A stretch of DNA of 5,591 nucleotides from Pseudomonadota bacterium. GTDB taxonomy: Bacteria; Pseudomonadota; Gammaproteobacteria; Pseudomonadales; UBA5518. This document shows positions 4,972-5,591 of the stretch, piece by piece. The notes beneath the pieces are model-generated. The model was not told the origin of the DNA and searched no databases. It saw only the letters and a program-made list of their open reading frames with translations. The position numbers were made by a program, and so were the translations under genes. The DNA lies in contig CAUJIL010000204.1 in the NCBI GenBank assembly GCA_963204845.1, positions 1 to 5,591 on the forward strand, given 5' to 3'. Positions within the stretch are counted from its first letter, which is position 1; the number at the start of each line of letters is the position of its first letter.

Positions 4972-5591
4972 ATGGTAACGGCACGGACGGTCCGGGAAAC
5001 GATCGCCGCGATCACGGCGGCCGGTCAGATGTTCGAGCTGGAGCAGCGCGAATTCGGCGGGCGCTCGCTGCGCGTCTACCGGCACGCGCCGGCCACGCTG
5101 ATCGACGTGCTGCAGGGTTCGCGCGCCCACGGCGACGCCGAGTACATCGTCTACGAAGGCCGCCGCGTGAGCTTCGCGCAGTTCTTCGCCGACGCCGATG
5201 CGCTGGCCGCCACGCTGCAGCACGACTACGGCATCGCGCGCGGTGATCGCGTGGCGATCGCGATGCGCAACTGTCCCGAGTGGTCGGTGGCGTTCACCGC
5301 CGCGACCTTGATCGGGGCGGTCGTGGTGCCGGTCAACAGCTGGGGCAAGCGCGAGGACCTGCGTTTTGCGCTCGCCGACTGCGGTGCGAAGTGCCTGGTC
5401 TGCGACGAGCCACGCTACCGGCTGATCGCCGGCGAGCTGGGTGCGCTCGGCGTGCGCGCCGTGGTCGCCGCCGGGGTGCGTGCCGACGCTGCCGTGGAGC
5501 GCTTCGAGGATGCCGTGGCGCGCGGGCGTGGTCGCTCCTGTGCGGTAGTCGGGGCGGATCCCGAGGACGATTGCCTGGTCCTGTACACCTC
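4972..5591 (+). CDS. Acyl-CoA synthetase (AMP-forming ligase), N-terminal part
   Basis: The first 206 complete codons of a class I adenylate-forming enzyme, which activates a carboxylic acid with ATP to an acyl-adenylate and then to a CoA thioester in the cytoplasm. Recognisable elements are YEGRRVSFAQFFADADALAA (61-80), GIARGDRVAIAMRNCPEW (87-104), FTAATLIGAVVVPVNSW (108-124) and LRFALADCGAKCLVCDE (130-146). All are typical of the N-terminal subdomain of fatty-acyl and long-chain or aromatic acyl-CoA ligases. The sequence ends in DCLVLYTS, exactly where the P-loop [YF]TSGTTGxPKG should begin, so the ATP-binding and C-terminal domains lie outside the window. Family members are usually about 500-560 residues. 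An extra N-terminal stretch of about 40 residues (TVRETIAAITAAGQMFELEQ) precedes the core and is common in some of these ligases. There is no signal peptide. Substrate cannot be read from this fragment; context suggests the acid derived from the dehydrogenase product. Confidence 0.92.
   Translation, partial: MVTARTVRETIAAITAAGQMFELEQREFGGRSLRVYRHAPATLIDVLQGSRAHGDAEYIVYEGRRVSFAQFFADADALAATLQHDYGIARGDRVAIAMRNCPEWSVAFTAATLIGAVVVPVNSWGKREDLRFALADCGAKCLVCDEPRYRLIAGELGALGVRAVVAAGVRADAAVERFEDAVARGRGRSCAVVGADPEDDCLVLYT

Noticed and set aside
1..5591. CRISPR arrays, tRNA or rRNA genes, riboswitches, complete insertion sequences
   Set aside because: I saw no regularly spaced repeats, no tRNA-like cloverleaf sequence, no transposase and no paired terminal inverted repeats by eye.

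Overview
The window is GC-rich bacterial DNA with dense coding, strong Shine-Dalgarno sites before some genes, and a lipoprotein PQQ dehydrogenase. This points to a Gram-negative, aerobic proteobacterium (PQQ enzymes of this type face the periplasm). A gammaproteobacterium of a hydrocarbon- or lipid-degrading group is plausible, but I cannot name a genus from the sequence.

Layout. (1) Positions 1-454 contain no intact gene. On the minus strand, 182-325 encode the C-terminal half of a HigB-type toxin joined in frame to a short piece of a HigA-type antitoxin: a decayed toxin-antitoxin module. An AT-rich patch (394-449) follows. It carries a sigma70-like promoter and a GAAATT inverted repeat, and its spacing suggests a leaderless transcript. 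(2) 455-1648 (+) is an AAA+/STAND-like ATPase with clear Walker A and B motifs and a probable C-terminal winged helix. It converges on (3) 1662-2690 (-), a 342-residue protein that looks like the DUF7064/DUF7065 (CrtC/AttH-like, double-lipocalin) group. The two TGA stop codons lie in opposite arms of one short palindrome. (4) 2691-2929 is a divergent regulatory region with a good minus-strand promoter, a possible plus-strand -10 box and a 5-bp tandem repeat inside an imperfect palindrome. (5) 2930-4918 (+) is a PQQ-dependent dehydrogenase of the membrane glucose dehydrogenase family. It lacks the usual N-terminal membrane domain and has a lipoprotein signal instead. (6) 4972-5591 (+) is the N-terminal third or so of an acyl-CoA synthetase (AMP-forming ligase), cut off by the window end inside its P-loop motif.

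How the genes fit together. The dehydrogenase and the ligase are 53 bp apart on the same strand and are probably co-transcribed; the lipocalin-like gene is divergent from them. A coherent reading, which is inference, is a catabolic locus. A hydrophobic alcohol would be oxidised in the periplasm by the PQQ enzyme, the resulting acid activated to a CoA thioester in the cytoplasm, and the lipocalin-like protein would bind or modify a hydrophobic intermediate. The dehydrogenase keeps the catalytic Asp/Lys pair of glucose dehydrogenase but appears to lack its substrate-pocket His, so the substrate is probably not glucose. The ATPase and the toxin-antitoxin remnant look like a separate accessory segment next to this locus.
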